From assembly GCF_030272695.1 (NCBI RefSeq), contig NZ_JARFYN010000002.1, forward strand, positions 186,001-250,000: a DNA stretch of 64,000 nucleotides, read 5' to 3'. Source of the DNA: Martinezella calliandrae. Lineage in GTDB: Bacteria; Pseudomonadota; Alphaproteobacteria; Rhizobiales; Rhizobiaceae. Shown here one piece after another: positions 1-8,033 of this stretch. Both the position numbers and the translations under genes were made by a program. The notes beneath the pieces are model-generated. The model did not search any database. It saw only the letters and a program-made list of their open reading frames with translations, and was not told where the DNA came from. Each line of letters begins with the position of its first letter. Within the stretch, counting starts at the first letter, position 1.

Positions 1-108
1 CATGCCGGCCCTTAAACGCAACACCCCGCCGTGCGAGCCGGCAGAGAGATTCACCCTCCTCTACGCTGTTTGAGTTTTTTTGGCGACAACCCACTCGCAA
101 AAAATTCG

Positions 109-891
109 TTAATTTTCTGAAATTCTTCTGCTGTGTGTCGTTTGGGATAGAGCCAGAAGAGCGGAAAATACAACCAGCGAGGAAAGCCAGCCCAGAACGG
201 CGTCCGATAGGAAGTGGCCGCCGAAAGCCACTCTGAGGGCTGCGATGAGAATCGAAACGGCTGCGATCGGCAGAGCAAGAGCCGTTCGCGCCGGCTGTGG
301 AATGATAAAGATCAGGCAAAACAGCCAACCGGCGGCGGCAGCTTCGCCGGAAATGAAGGAACAGTTGCTCACGCATTTTCCGGCGAAGGAACCGGCATGA
401 ACGAAATTAAGTGCGCCGCCGAAAAGATCGGTCTGGCGAGGCCGCGGACGGCCTGAGAAGGCCTTGAGCCAGAGATTGACGATCAGCACAGGGCCGAGGA
501 GCAGCGAGCCGAGCGCGATCTTCAGATTGCGGGCCCTTAACGTTCTGAAGGTTGCACCGTGCTGCTGCCAGCACTGGACCAGCATCCAACAGAGTGTCAT
601 TGCAACGAGATAGGGAGCCTGAAAGAAAATCTCCCTGAGCAGGCGCATGTGCGGGTCGTCACCGTAAGGGAAAATGCCGCAGATCTGGCCAATCCTCGCG
701 GGAATGGCGCAAGGCTCCGGCAGGAAAAACATATTGGCGACGGCAAGATCGATCTGCGGAAAAAGCGAAAACAGCCCGAGCAATATCCACCAGAGGCAGA
801 AGAGAACGACAAAGGCATCTCCCGCCGAGCGCGGTCGGAGGATTTCGGGGAAACGATCCCGGCGATCGAAGCTGCTGAAATCTATGATCAA
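109..891 (-). CDS. PAP2-family membrane phosphatase
   Basis: A 260-residue integral membrane protein with about five hydrophobic segments. It carries the acid phosphatase/PAP2 signature: motif 1 K-x6-RP (K-AFSGRP-RP), motif 2 CSFISGE, and motif 3 R-x5-H-x3-D (RVAFGGHFLSD). Such enzymes remove phosphate from lipids (lipid A, phosphatidylglycerol phosphate or undecaprenyl pyrophosphate) on the periplasmic face. The usual motif 2 histidine (PSGH) is Glu here, so this is a variant subgroup; a lipid A phosphatase of the LpxE/LpxF type is a guess from size and host group. There is no in-frame ATG. The start is a TTG with GGGAAG six bases upstream. Confidence 0.75.
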   Translation of the reverse strand: MIIDFSSFDRRDRFPEILRPRSAGDAFVVLFCLWWILLGLFSLFPQIDLAVANMFFLPEPCAIPARIGQICGIFPYGDDPHMRLLREIFFQAPYLVAMTLCWMLVQCWQQHGATFRTLRARNLKIALGSLLLGPVLIVNLWLKAFSGRPRPRQTDLFGGALNFVHAGSFAGKCVSNCSFISGEAAAAGWLFCLIFIIPQPARTALALPIAAVSILIAALRVAFGGHFLSDAVLGWLSSLVVFSALLALSQTTHSRRISEN

Positions 892-1101
892 TGTGGCTTC
901 CCGATAAATGATCGCACCGGCCGGGCCGCAGCACCTAGTAGCTGAGTTGTTAGCCTAGAGGCCGTAGATGACAGTGATTTGAATGTGGCGGGGGTGTTTC
1001 TTCGCGGAATGTCTCGCCAAAAGCTTGTATTTGATGAGGAAACCTTGAATGATCGAAAGTGTATAATTCTAATTTGCACGACGCTTGTTATCGGAGCAGA
1101 A

Positions 1102-2595
1102 ATGTCTGTGAAATTCGAGATTTCCTTTGCCAAATCGGTTCGGTTGAATGGTGGCCTGGCCATTCTACTGAAAGACACGGACAGCGAGATGCCGGCGGGG
1201 GCTGAGAGCGCCGATCCGGCGAATGTCTTCTCCAAGGCCGCGCGCATCGCCCGTTTCACCGCCAAGGGTTTGAGCAGCCTTGATATCGTGGCGCCCGAGG
1301 GCTCGCCAGTCGATCGAATCTTCGTCATCGGCACCGGCAAGGCGAAGGATCTGAATGCGCATGATTGGCTGAAACTCGGTGGCGGAGCGGCCGCGAAAAT
1401 CCGCAATGTCGACAAGGTCGCAATCTTTGTCGACGTTCCTGGTGTCGAGGTCGGCGCCAAGGCGGCCGCCGATTTCGCTCTTGGCATGCTGCTGCGGGCC
1501 TATAGCTTCGATACTTACAAAACAAAAAAGAAAGACGACGAAGACAATGGCGCGCAGAAGACCGTCAAGGTTACGATCGTCACCTCGAATGTCGTTGCCG
1601 CAAAAAAGCTCTTTTCTGCATCGGAAGCGATCGCCGACGGCGTTATCCTGGCTCGCGATCTCGTCAACGAGCCGCCAAACGTTCTCGGTCCGGTAGAGTT
1701 TGCCGCCAAAGCTAAGACGCTGGAAAAGTTGGGCGTCGAGGTGGAGATCCTGACGGAGCGTGAGATGCGCCGGCTCGGCATGGGCGCGCTGCTTGGCGTG
1801 GCGCAGGGCTCCGTGCGTCCTCCGCGCCTGGTGATCATGCAATGGAAGGGCGGCAAGCCGAAGGATAAGCCGGTCGCCTTCATCGGCAAGGGCGTGGTGT
1901 TCGACACCGGCGGCATTTCCATCAAGCCGGCCGCCGGCATGGAGGACATGAAGGGTGACATGGGCGGAGCCGCCGCCGTTACGGGCCTTATTCACACGCT
2001 CGCCGCCCGTGGCGCCAAGGTCAACGCCATCGGCGTCATCGGCCTGGTCGAAAACATGCCCGACGGCAATGCCCAGCGTCCGGGCGACATTGTTACTTCG
2101 ATGTCGGGCCAGACGATCGAGGTGATCAATACGGATGCCGAAGGCCGGCTCGTTCTCTGCGATGCGCTCTGGTACAGCAACGACCGCTTCAAGCCGCAGT
2201 TCATGATCAACCTTGCGACGCTGACCGGTGCCATTCTGGTTGCGCTCGGCAATCTGCATGCCGGCCTGTTCTGCAATGACGATAAGCTGGCGAACGAGCT
2301 GACGGCCGCCGGCCTTGCCACCAATGAGCGCTTGTGGCGCATGCCGCTCGGCAAGGACTACGACAAGATGATCGACAGCAAGTTCGCCGATATGAAGAAT
2401 ACCGGCGGCCGACATGCCGGTTCGATTACTGCCGCGCAGTTCCTCAAGCGGTTCGTGCAGGAAACGCCGTGGGCGCATCTCGACATTGCTGGCACGGCGA
2501 TGGGCTCGATCCAGGATGAGATCAACCAATCCTGGGGTTCGGGTTTCGGCGTGCGACTCCTCGATGAGCTCGTTCGCGCGAACTACGAATCGTGA
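1102..2595 (+). CDS. pepA: Leucyl aminopeptidase (M17 family)
   Basis: Cytosolic M17 aminopeptidase that releases N-terminal residues from peptides, using two metal ions and usually acting as a hexamer. The 497-residue length from ATG 1102 (MSVKFEISF) is typical of the family. An upstream in-frame ATG at 979 would add 41 residues that do not look like family sequence. The M17 signature NTDAEGRL lies in the catalytic half, and the metal/substrate loop [19 protein letters not shown] is intact. holC follows 32 bp downstream, a common pairing in alphaproteobacteria, so the two are probably co-transcribed. Antisense ORFs through the gene are GC-rich shadows. Confidence 0.96.
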   Translation: MSVKFEISFAKSVRLNGGLAILLKDTDSEMPAGAESADPANVFSKAARIARFTAKGLSSLDIVAPEGSPVDRIFVIGTGKAKDLNAHDWLKLGGGAAAKIRNVDKVAIFVDVPGVEVGAKAAADFALGMLLRAYSFDTYKTKKKDDEDNGAQKTVKVTIVTSNVVAAKKLFSASEAIADGVILARDLVNEPPNVLGPVEFAAKAKTLEKLGVEVEILTEREMRRLGMGALLGVAQGSVRPPRLVIMQWKGGKPKDKPVAFIGKGVVFDTGGISIKPAAGMEDMKGDMGGAAAVTGLIHTLAARGAKVNAIGVIGLVENMPDGNAQRPGDIVTSMSGQTIEVINTDAEGRLVLCDALWYSNDRFKPQFMINLATLTGAILVALGNLHAGLFCNDDKLANELTAAGLATNERLWRMPLGKDYDKMIDSKFADMKNTGGRHAGSITAAQFLKRFVQETPWAHLDIAGTAMGSIQDEINQSWGSGFGVRLLDELVRANYES

Positions 2596-2627
2596 CCTAC
2601 GAAGGTATTTGAGATAGAAGGGACGGC

Positions 2628-3077
2628 ATGACCGACGTTCTCTTCTATCACTTGACCGAATCGAAGCTGGAGGATGCCCTACCGCCTCTGATCGACAAAA
2701 GTGTCGAGCGCGGCTGGCAGGTTGCCATCCAGACGCGCGAGCCGGCGCGGCGTGATTCGCTTGACGCCCATCTCTGGACCTATCGCGAGGACAGCTTTCT
2801 ACCGCACGGCACGGATGAAAGCGAGATGCCGGACAAGCAGCCGGTGTTGCTGACCGTCGCGCCCGACAACCCGAACAGGGCCTCCGTCCGCTTCTTCGTC
2901 GACGGTGCCGAGGCGTCAGCCATCGAGACCTATCAGCGTGTCGTCTTCATGTTCGACGGCTACGATCAGGAACAATTGGAAGGCGCCCGAGCGCAGTGGA
3001 AGAAGCTGAAGGGCGAGGGGCACAATCTCACCTATTGGCAGCAGACCCAGGAGGGGCGTTGGGAGAAGAAGGCCTAA
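2628..3077 (+). CDS. holC: DNA polymerase III chi subunit
   Basis: A 149-residue protein that matches the chi subunit of the clamp-loader complex. Chi binds psi and the SSB C-terminus to tie the replisome to SSB-coated lagging-strand DNA. The N-terminal MTDVLFYHLTESKLEDALPP and the conserved central DSFLPHG and late VVFMFDGYD segments are characteristic. It starts 32 bp after pepA, with an AGAAGGGA ribosome-binding site before ATG 2628. Psi is generally not recognisable in alphaproteobacteria, so what chi binds in the clamp loader here is open. Confidence 0.92.
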   Translation: MTDVLFYHLTESKLEDALPPLIDKSVERGWQVAIQTREPARRDSLDAHLWTYREDSFLPHGTDESEMPDKQPVLLTVAPDNPNRASVRFFVDGAEASAIETYQRVVFMFDGYDQEQLEGARAQWKKLKGEGHNLTYWQQTQEGRWEKKA

Positions 3078-3114
3078 TCATTCCTCTCTGTCCCCACTGG
3101 GGTCAAGACAAGGC

Positions 3115-3659
3115 TCAGTCGAAAGACGCCGCAACGACTTCATCGATAAACGCTTTCTTCGCTTCCGTATAGGCGGCTCGATTGTCGGTATATTCGTCGG
3201 CTGGCCCGATCTTCAATGCCTCGTAAGCTTGGGCAAGATCGGATCGGGCGCGGAGCCTGTCGCGGAACAGGATGAAACGGGTCCAATTGGCGCCGCGATA
3301 TTCGACGATGTGTACGAGATGGGTACGCGTCTCGCCTTTGCTGCCGCGTCCGAAAATATGATCGTCGGGTACGATGTCGTTGCCGGCGTAGTCGTAGCCG
3401 AGCGCTTCCATCCATCGTCGAAACGCCTGACGCCGACGCGATATCGATGATCGGCTTGGCCTTGATGGCCGCCATCGACGTACTGCCGAAATGCTGGATA
3501 TCGAGTGCGAGTTCGCCGAGCACCTTGCGGATGGCGGCTTCTTCCTGCGAATAGGCCTCCTGCCACTGGGCGTTTCGGCGCGGCCAGCGTGACCAGCTTG
3601 TGCTTCACACCCTGCCCGAAACTCTCCTCGCTTTCCGACGGCACGACATATCTCCTCAT
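3115..3659 (-). pseudogene. GrpB/UPF0157-family gene broken by frameshifts
   Basis: The family homology is spread over all three minus-strand frames. The N-terminal piece MRRYVVPSESEES...KLVTLAAP runs in one frame from ATG 3659. The sequence then jumps near 3570 to QWQEAYSQEEAAIRKVLGEL...HFGSTSM...KPIIDIA in a second frame. Near 3440 a short VGVRRFDD piece lies back in the first frame, and RWMEALGYDY...FRDRLRA...AAYTEAKKAFIDEVV completes the protein in the third. Joined, these give a full GrpB-like nucleotidyltransferase-fold domain with its GST-x-x-KPIIDI motif. The first lesion looks like one extra A in an A-run. Sequencing error cannot be excluded, but two or three lesions argue for a decayed gene. 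Confidence 0.75.
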
Positions 3660-3715
3660 CCATGAAGATGCGCCAGTTTAACATTCGGCGCGGCGCATCT
3701 CATGGTTTATGGGGT

Positions 3716-4639
3716 TTAGTCGTAGAAAACCTCGACGAACTTGCGCTTGCCGAGCATGAAGGCGTCGGCGACGTGGCGAAGCGGTGCGAGGTCGACATCC
3801 GACGTGCCGGCTTTGACGATCTCGGCGAAGCGTCGGTACAGCGAAGGATATTCCGCCTCGGGGGCGGTGAACTTCAATTCGCCGTTCACGGAAAGCTTCG
3901 AGCCGCCTTCGGAGAGCACCATCTGGCCGGCCTCGGTTTCGGCGACGATATCCCACCTCTGCTTGCCGGTCTGGCGCCAGTCGAATTCGGCGTGTACGGG
4001 CAAACCCTCCGCGCTTTTGAAATGCAGGTCGGCAGCGATCGGAGAATCGCGGTTTTCGGGAAATTCCAGGACTGCGCCCGTCAGGAAAAGCGGCGGAAAG
4101 ATGTGCGTGACGATCGACAGCGCGTTGATGCCGGGATCGAAGACGCCGAGGCCGCCGGCCTGCCAGATCCATTCCTGATTCGGGTGCCAGTGGCGGACGT
4201 CTTCCTTCCAGATGACACGGACGCTCTTGATCGTCGTCCCGGCGAGGAAGGCCTTGGCGGCTTCGACAGCAGGTGCATAGCGCGAATGCCAGCTGGCAAA
4301 CAGGGAAACACCCTTCGCCTTGGCGAGCGTCTCGAGATCGGCCACTTCGCTCAGCGTCGCGCCCGGCGGCTTTTCCAGGAAGACATGTTTGCCGGTCTGG
4401 AGAGCCTTGTAGGCGGCCTCGTGGCGGTATTGCGGTGGCATGCAGAGCGAGACGGCATCGATCCCGGGAACCGCGTCCAGCATGGCCTCGATGGATATGA
4501 AGGCCGGGATGCCGTCGACCGTGCCATGGCGGCTTGCGGTGGCGATCAGTTTGAAATCCGGATTGTTCGCGATGGACGGAAGATGCTGGTCGCGGACGAT
4601 CTTGCCGACGCCGACGATCGCGAGGTTGATGGGGGACAT
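3716..4639 (-). CDS. Gfo/Idh/MocA oxidoreductase, probable D-galactose 1-dehydrogenase
   Basis: A 307-residue NAD(P)-dependent sugar oxidoreductase. The N-terminal Rossmann motif is VGVGKIVRDQH (a GxGxxxxxxH variant, residues 9-19), followed by the family EKPPGATL segment (EKP near residue 95) and a C-terminal alpha/beta domain with GVFDPGINALS, where catalytic residues usually lie. The PP-G-A-T after EK and the overall sequence resemble the rhizobial and Azospirillum D-galactose 1-dehydrogenases, which oxidise galactose to galactonolactone in the De Ley-Doudoroff-type pathway. No other galactose genes are adjacent, so the substrate is inferred. Confidence 0.8.
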   Translation of the reverse strand: MSPINLAIVGVGKIVRDQHLPSIANNPDFKLIATASRHGTVDGIPAFISIEAMLDAVPGIDAVSLCMPPQYRHEAAYKALQTGKHVFLEKPPGATLSEVADLETLAKAKGVSLFASWHSRYAPAVEAAKAFLAGTTIKSVRVIWKEDVRHWHPNQEWIWQAGGLGVFDPGINALSIVTHIFPPLFLTGAVLEFPENRDSPIAADLHFKSAEGLPVHAEFDWRQTGKQRWDIVAETEAGQMVLSEGGSKLSVNGELKFTAPEAEYPSLYRRFAEIVKAGTSDVDLAPLRHVADAFMLGKRKFVEVFYD

Positions 4640-4656
4640 GGGGTGTCTCTCGATTA

Positions 4657-4675
4657 GTATGATTATTTGTATGAT
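4657..4675 (-). promoter_or_regulatory. Direct repeat upstream of the sugar dehydrogenase, possible operator
   Basis: GTATGAT occurs twice exactly 12 bp apart (4657-4663 and 4669-4675), 18-36 bp upstream of the dehydrogenase start codon, in an AT-rich patch. The position suits a regulator site on the minus-strand promoter. No matching regulator gene lies nearby, and two 7-mers could be chance. Confidence 0.3.
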
Positions 4676-4846
4676 CTTTTATCAGAAAGCAGCAGGTGGG
4701 CAAGGCCGGGCAAGTGTAATTGCGAGCGATCCACTGGGTGCCGTGCTGGTCAACGCCTAAAACGCCGTCGTCCGCAAGATGTTCAACATCTCCGGCCAAC
4801 GCCTGGCTGGACGCGCAATCGTACATATTCGCGGCTGCCTAAATAT

Positions 4847-6907
4847 TTAGATGTCGCGCGGCTTCACGATCGTTTCCCGAAGAAAACTGTAGCCTAGCGC
4901 TATACGCGCCGCGAGCTGTGTCGATGCGCCGTCGCCGCCATGGCCACCCGAGTGGAATTCGTGGAATAGTGGATGATGACCAAGATCCTCCATGCGTGCA
5001 GCAAACCGCCGTGCATGCGAGGGATGAACACGGTCGTCATTGCTGGAGCTTTCGATATAGATCGGCGGGTAGCTGATCTCCGACGCCGGCTTCAGATTCT
5101 GCAGCGGCGAATAGGAAAGCAGGTAGTCCCGATCCGTCTGATCGTCTGGATTGCCATATTCATCGATCCAGGCCTGGCCGGCCGGGAAGACATGGAAACG
5201 CGTCATGTCGAGCACCGGCACTTGGCACCAGACGGCGCCGAAGTCGCGTGGATAGCGCGTGAGCATCACACCGGTCAGGAGCCCGCCATTGCTGCCGCCA
5301 TTGCAGGCGATGCGCGACGGCTTGGTGTAGCTGCGGGCGACGAGATCGCGGGCAACGGCAACAAAATCGGCAAAGGCTCTGTGACGGCCATGGGCTTTGG
5401 CGGCGCGATGCCAGTTCGGGCCGAGCTCGCCCCCGCCGCGGATATAGGCCTGTACATAGGCGCCGCCCTGTTCGAGCCAGCGGCCGATGACGCCGGAATA
5501 CTGTGGACGGACCGAGAAATCGAAGCCGCCATAGCCGTACATCAGCACTGGCAGTTCGCCCTCGGCCCACGTCTTTGGCAACACCAGCCGGTACGGCACC
5601 CTCGTGCCGTCTTCGGAAGTAGCTTCGAGCAATTCGGAGGTCATGCCGTCGGTATCGAAATAGGCCGGCGAACTTGCGGTGTGAACGAGTTCAAGCGGCT
5701 TGCTGCGGTCGGCAAGGTCCAGGCGATAGCAGGAGGGCGGCTGTAGAAAGCCTTCACCGTAGACCTGCAGCGTGTCATCACCGAGATGCAGATCGGAATA
5801 AAGCGGCCAGACCGTCACCGTCTGGACATCGGCCGGTAGCGCGATTTCTTGGATCGCCGCATCCGTCTTGGTCAGATCAAAGACGAAAAGGCGCGGCCGC
5901 AGGTTGTCCGAAACCACGAACACACACCATTCGCGCATCAGTAGGAATTGCGCCACTGACTGACGTTCGCCGGGCACGAACAGTACGCGCATGGCCTCCG
6001 CGCCGGCGTCTGTGGCCTGGGGCGGCAAGGGTTGTATCGCGAGGCTGCCGGCGGGTATGCGCTCATCGGTCTTGGCGAGCCAGAGGCAATAGAAATAGCT
6101 GAGCTGGACATCGATATCCTTCGGCAGATCGATGCGTCGCAGTGAAAAATCCTGCTCTTTGACGAAAACGCTGGAACTGCCGATTTGATGGCCTGTGATG
6201 AACAGGCGGATCGGTTTGGCCATGCCTTTTTTTGCAATGCCGGCAAGCACCGGATCGAAGACCAGGCACGAACCGTAGACGTCGGTATCGGCGGTCGCGT
6301 AGAGCAGGGGTGCCTTCGACGGCAGTTGGCCGCGCTTCAGCCGGCGGCCGACGCGAGGCCAGCCGGAGCGCGTCGAGGAAAGGCGGTCGATAGAGCCGAA
6401 ATAGGCAATCTCGTCCCGGCTGAGCCAGGTCGCATGGCAACGCGCTGGCGGCGTGTCGAAGCCACCTTCGACGATGCTCTTGGCTTCGCAATCGAACTCC
6501 AGGAGACGCCCAAGATCGGAACCGCCGTCTGAGAGGCAAAGCAGTACCCGCGTCGGCTCCCAGGGGCAGGTGATCGCGCCGCGCCAAAGCCAAAGCTTGT
6601 TCTCTGCCGCGCAGAACGCATCGAGATCGAAGATCGGCTCCCAGGGCGCGCTAGGCAAGGGGGTGAGATCGGCCGGCAGCCGGAACCACATGCCGAGGGG
6701 GTGATTTGGGCTGCGATGGAAGTCGAACAGCCACTTGCCACGTCGTACCGCCTGGATCAGCCGGTCTTCACGCTCTATCAGCGCTTTGATCGCCGCACTA
6801 TCCGCCTCGAATTCGGGCGTCATCAGCACCTGCTCAGATTGTGCATCCCTCTCGGCGACGAATTGCAGGGTCAGTGGATCGTCGGCATGCTCGAGATAGA
6901 GATTCAT
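4847..6907 (-). CDS. Prolyl oligopeptidase family serine peptidase (S9A)
   Basis: About 686 residues from ATG 6907 (MNLYLEHADD), the usual family length. The in-frame extension to 7006 runs through a terminator hairpin and is not coding. The layout is an N-terminal beta-propeller followed by a C-terminal alpha/beta hydrolase. The nucleophile elbow is GGSNGG (catalytic Ser), the Asp is in SSNDDRVHPSHARR and the His in HSGGHGGDG, so the triad is complete. There is no signal peptide, so it should act in the cytosol on proline-containing peptides. It stands alone between two minus-strand genes and has its own AT-rich upstream region. Confidence 0.9.
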   Translation of the reverse strand: MNLYLEHADDPLTLQFVAERDAQSEQVLMTPEFEADSAAIKALIEREDRLIQAVRRGKWLFDFHRSPNHPLGMWFRLPADLTPLPSAPWEPIFDLDAFCAAENKLWLWRGAITCPWEPTRVLLCLSDGGSDLGRLLEFDCEAKSIVEGGFDTPPARCHATWLSRDEIAYFGSIDRLSSTRSGWPRVGRRLKRGQLPSKAPLLYATADTDVYGSCLVFDPVLAGIAKKGMAKPIRLFITGHQIGSSSVFVKEQDFSLRRIDLPKDIDVQLSYFYCLWLAKTDERIPAGSLAIQPLPPQATDAGAEAMRVLFVPGERQSVAQFLLMREWCVFVVSDNLRPRLFVFDLTKTDAAIQEIALPADVQTVTVWPLYSDLHLGDDTLQVYGEGFLQPPSCYRLDLADRSKPLELVHTASSPAYFDTDGMTSELLEATSEDGTRVPYRLVLPKTWAEGELPVLMYGYGGFDFSVRPQYSGVIGRWLEQGGAYVQAYIRGGGELGPNWHRAAKAHGRHRAFADFVAVARDLVARSYTKPSRIACNGGSNGGLLTGVMLTRYPRDFGAVWCQVPVLDMTRFHVFPAGQAWIDEYGNPDDQTDRDYLLSYSPLQNLKPASEISYPPIYIESSSNDDRVHPSHARRFAARMEDLGHHPLFHEFHSGGHGGDGASTQLAARIALGYSFLRETIVKPRDI

Positions 6908-6959
6908 AAGGTACCTGATACGCCATTGATGAAGTGAATCATATATAATCAAATCAAAA

Positions 6960-6995
6960 TACATTCGGGGAAGCAACAGGGCTTCCCCGAATGTA
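6960..6995 (-). terminator. Strong intrinsic terminator
   Basis: A perfect 15-bp inverted repeat (6960-6974 and 6981-6995, arms TACATTCGGGGAAGC and its complement) with a 6-base loop. Read on the minus strand it is followed by TTTTGATTTGATT, so it terminates the polysaccharide deacetylase transcript before the peptidase gene. Confidence 0.85.
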
Positions 6996-7030
6996 CTAGG
7001 TCTCACAGTTTTCGGAGGTTTATCCCGACC

Positions 7031-7921
7031 TCAGCGCGTATCCCTGATGCTGGCCTCGGCAACCAGATTGGTTGTCGGTACCGAGGTGCCTTTGTACTTC
7101 AGCGTCACGACCTTGTAGCCCTCTCTTTCGAGGCGCGCTAAAAGGGTCGGCAGCATGATAGCAGTGCGCTGGTGGATGTCGTGCATCAGGATGATGCCGC
7201 GGCCGCGCCTGTGCAGCTGATCCATGGTGCGCGCGACGACAGCAGATGGCGTCGAGTTGAAATAGTCCTTGCTGTCGATATCCACATCCATGACGACGAG
7301 GTTACGCATGGCGACCGCGGTGCGCAGGCGCTTGGAATCGGCGAGGTAGGGGAAGCGGAAGAAGGAGACATCCGTGCCGATGACCTTGGCGACCGCGTGT
7401 TCGCCGCGGGCGATCTCGGCCATCGCCATGTCGAAGCTCATCTTGTCGAGATCGGGATGGCGGAACGTGTGGCTGCCGACGGTGTCGCCGTCGGCAAAGA
7501 CCTTGCGGGCGGTGGCCGGGTGCGCTTGCGCCATCTCGCCAACCATCATGAAGGTCCCCTTGACGCCGAATCTGTCCAGCGTCGCAAGGATACGCTCGGT
7601 CTTGCCCGGTGCCGGACCGTCATCGAAGCTCAGAATGACTTCCTTGTCGGCGAGCTTGAGGTCGCGCAGCGAGGCAACTTCCAGCGTGCGTCCAGCTAGG
7701 TGATGCGGGCTGCCGGTATCGATCGTTTCCCTGGTTTCAAGCTCGGCGCCAGCCCATTTGGTCGGCTCCATGTCGACGGGGTCGTTGGCCTTCAATCGCT
7801 TGTGATGGGGCTCTTCCGCGGCATAACCCGTCTTCAACGACGCGTCGTTGCCCGGCTTTGTGGCGCAACCGGCAAGAGATAAGGCCACGGCAAGGCCGGC
7901 CAGGAAAAGACGGTAAGGCAT
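7031..7921 (-). CDS. Polysaccharide deacetylase (NodB-type) lipoprotein
   Basis: A 296-residue protein from ATG 7921 (MPYRLFLAG). A lipoprotein signal ends at LSLAGC, with Cys19 as the lipidation site, so the enzyme is probably membrane-anchored in the periplasm or envelope. The NodB homology domain shows SFDDGPAPG (Asp100-Asp101, catalytic base and metal ligand) and SHTFRHP (His151 and His155, metal ligands), the CE4 signature for N- or O-deacetylation of peptidoglycan or exopolysaccharide. The substrate is unknown. It is not the Nod-factor nodB, which lacks a lipobox and sits with nod genes. A strong terminator follows it. Confidence 0.88.
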   Translation of the reverse strand: MPYRLFLAGLAVALSLAGCATKPGNDASLKTGYAAEEPHHKRLKANDPVDMEPTKWAGAELETRETIDTGSPHHLAGRTLEVASLRDLKLADKEVILSFDDGPAPGKTERILATLDRFGVKGTFMMVGEMAQAHPATARKVFADGDTVGSHTFRHPDLDKMSFDMAMAEIARGEHAVAKVIGTDVSFFRFPYLADSKRLRTAVAMRNLVVMDVDIDSKDYFNSTPSAVVARTMDQLHRRGRGIILMHDIHQRTAIMLPTLLARLEREGYKVVTLKYKGTSVPTTNLVAEASIRDTR

Positions 7922-7975
7922 GGAATCGCTCAACAATATATGGCAATGAATGTTGGGCGTATTTTTTCCGATTAT

Positions 7976-8033
7976 GGTTAAGGATCGGTTAGGATTGGCG
8001 TGGAGATGCCCTAGGAATTAACCGATTCTAACC
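7976..8033 (-). repeat. Imperfect inverted repeat at the ABC-F 3' end
   Basis: GGTTAAGGATCGGTTA (7976-7991) and TAACCGATTCTAACC (8019-8033) are near-complementary with one indel, around a 27-base loop. The right arm overlaps the ABC-F stop codon (8028-8030). It could fold at the end of the ABC-F mRNA, but no clear U-tract follows, so a terminator function is uncertain. Confidence 0.4.

Noticed and set aside
1165-2529. Long minus-strand ORF (454 codons) antisense to pepA
   Set aside because: A shadow of the GC-rich pepA frame. The sequence shows Arg/His/Asp-rich low-complexity character and no domain.
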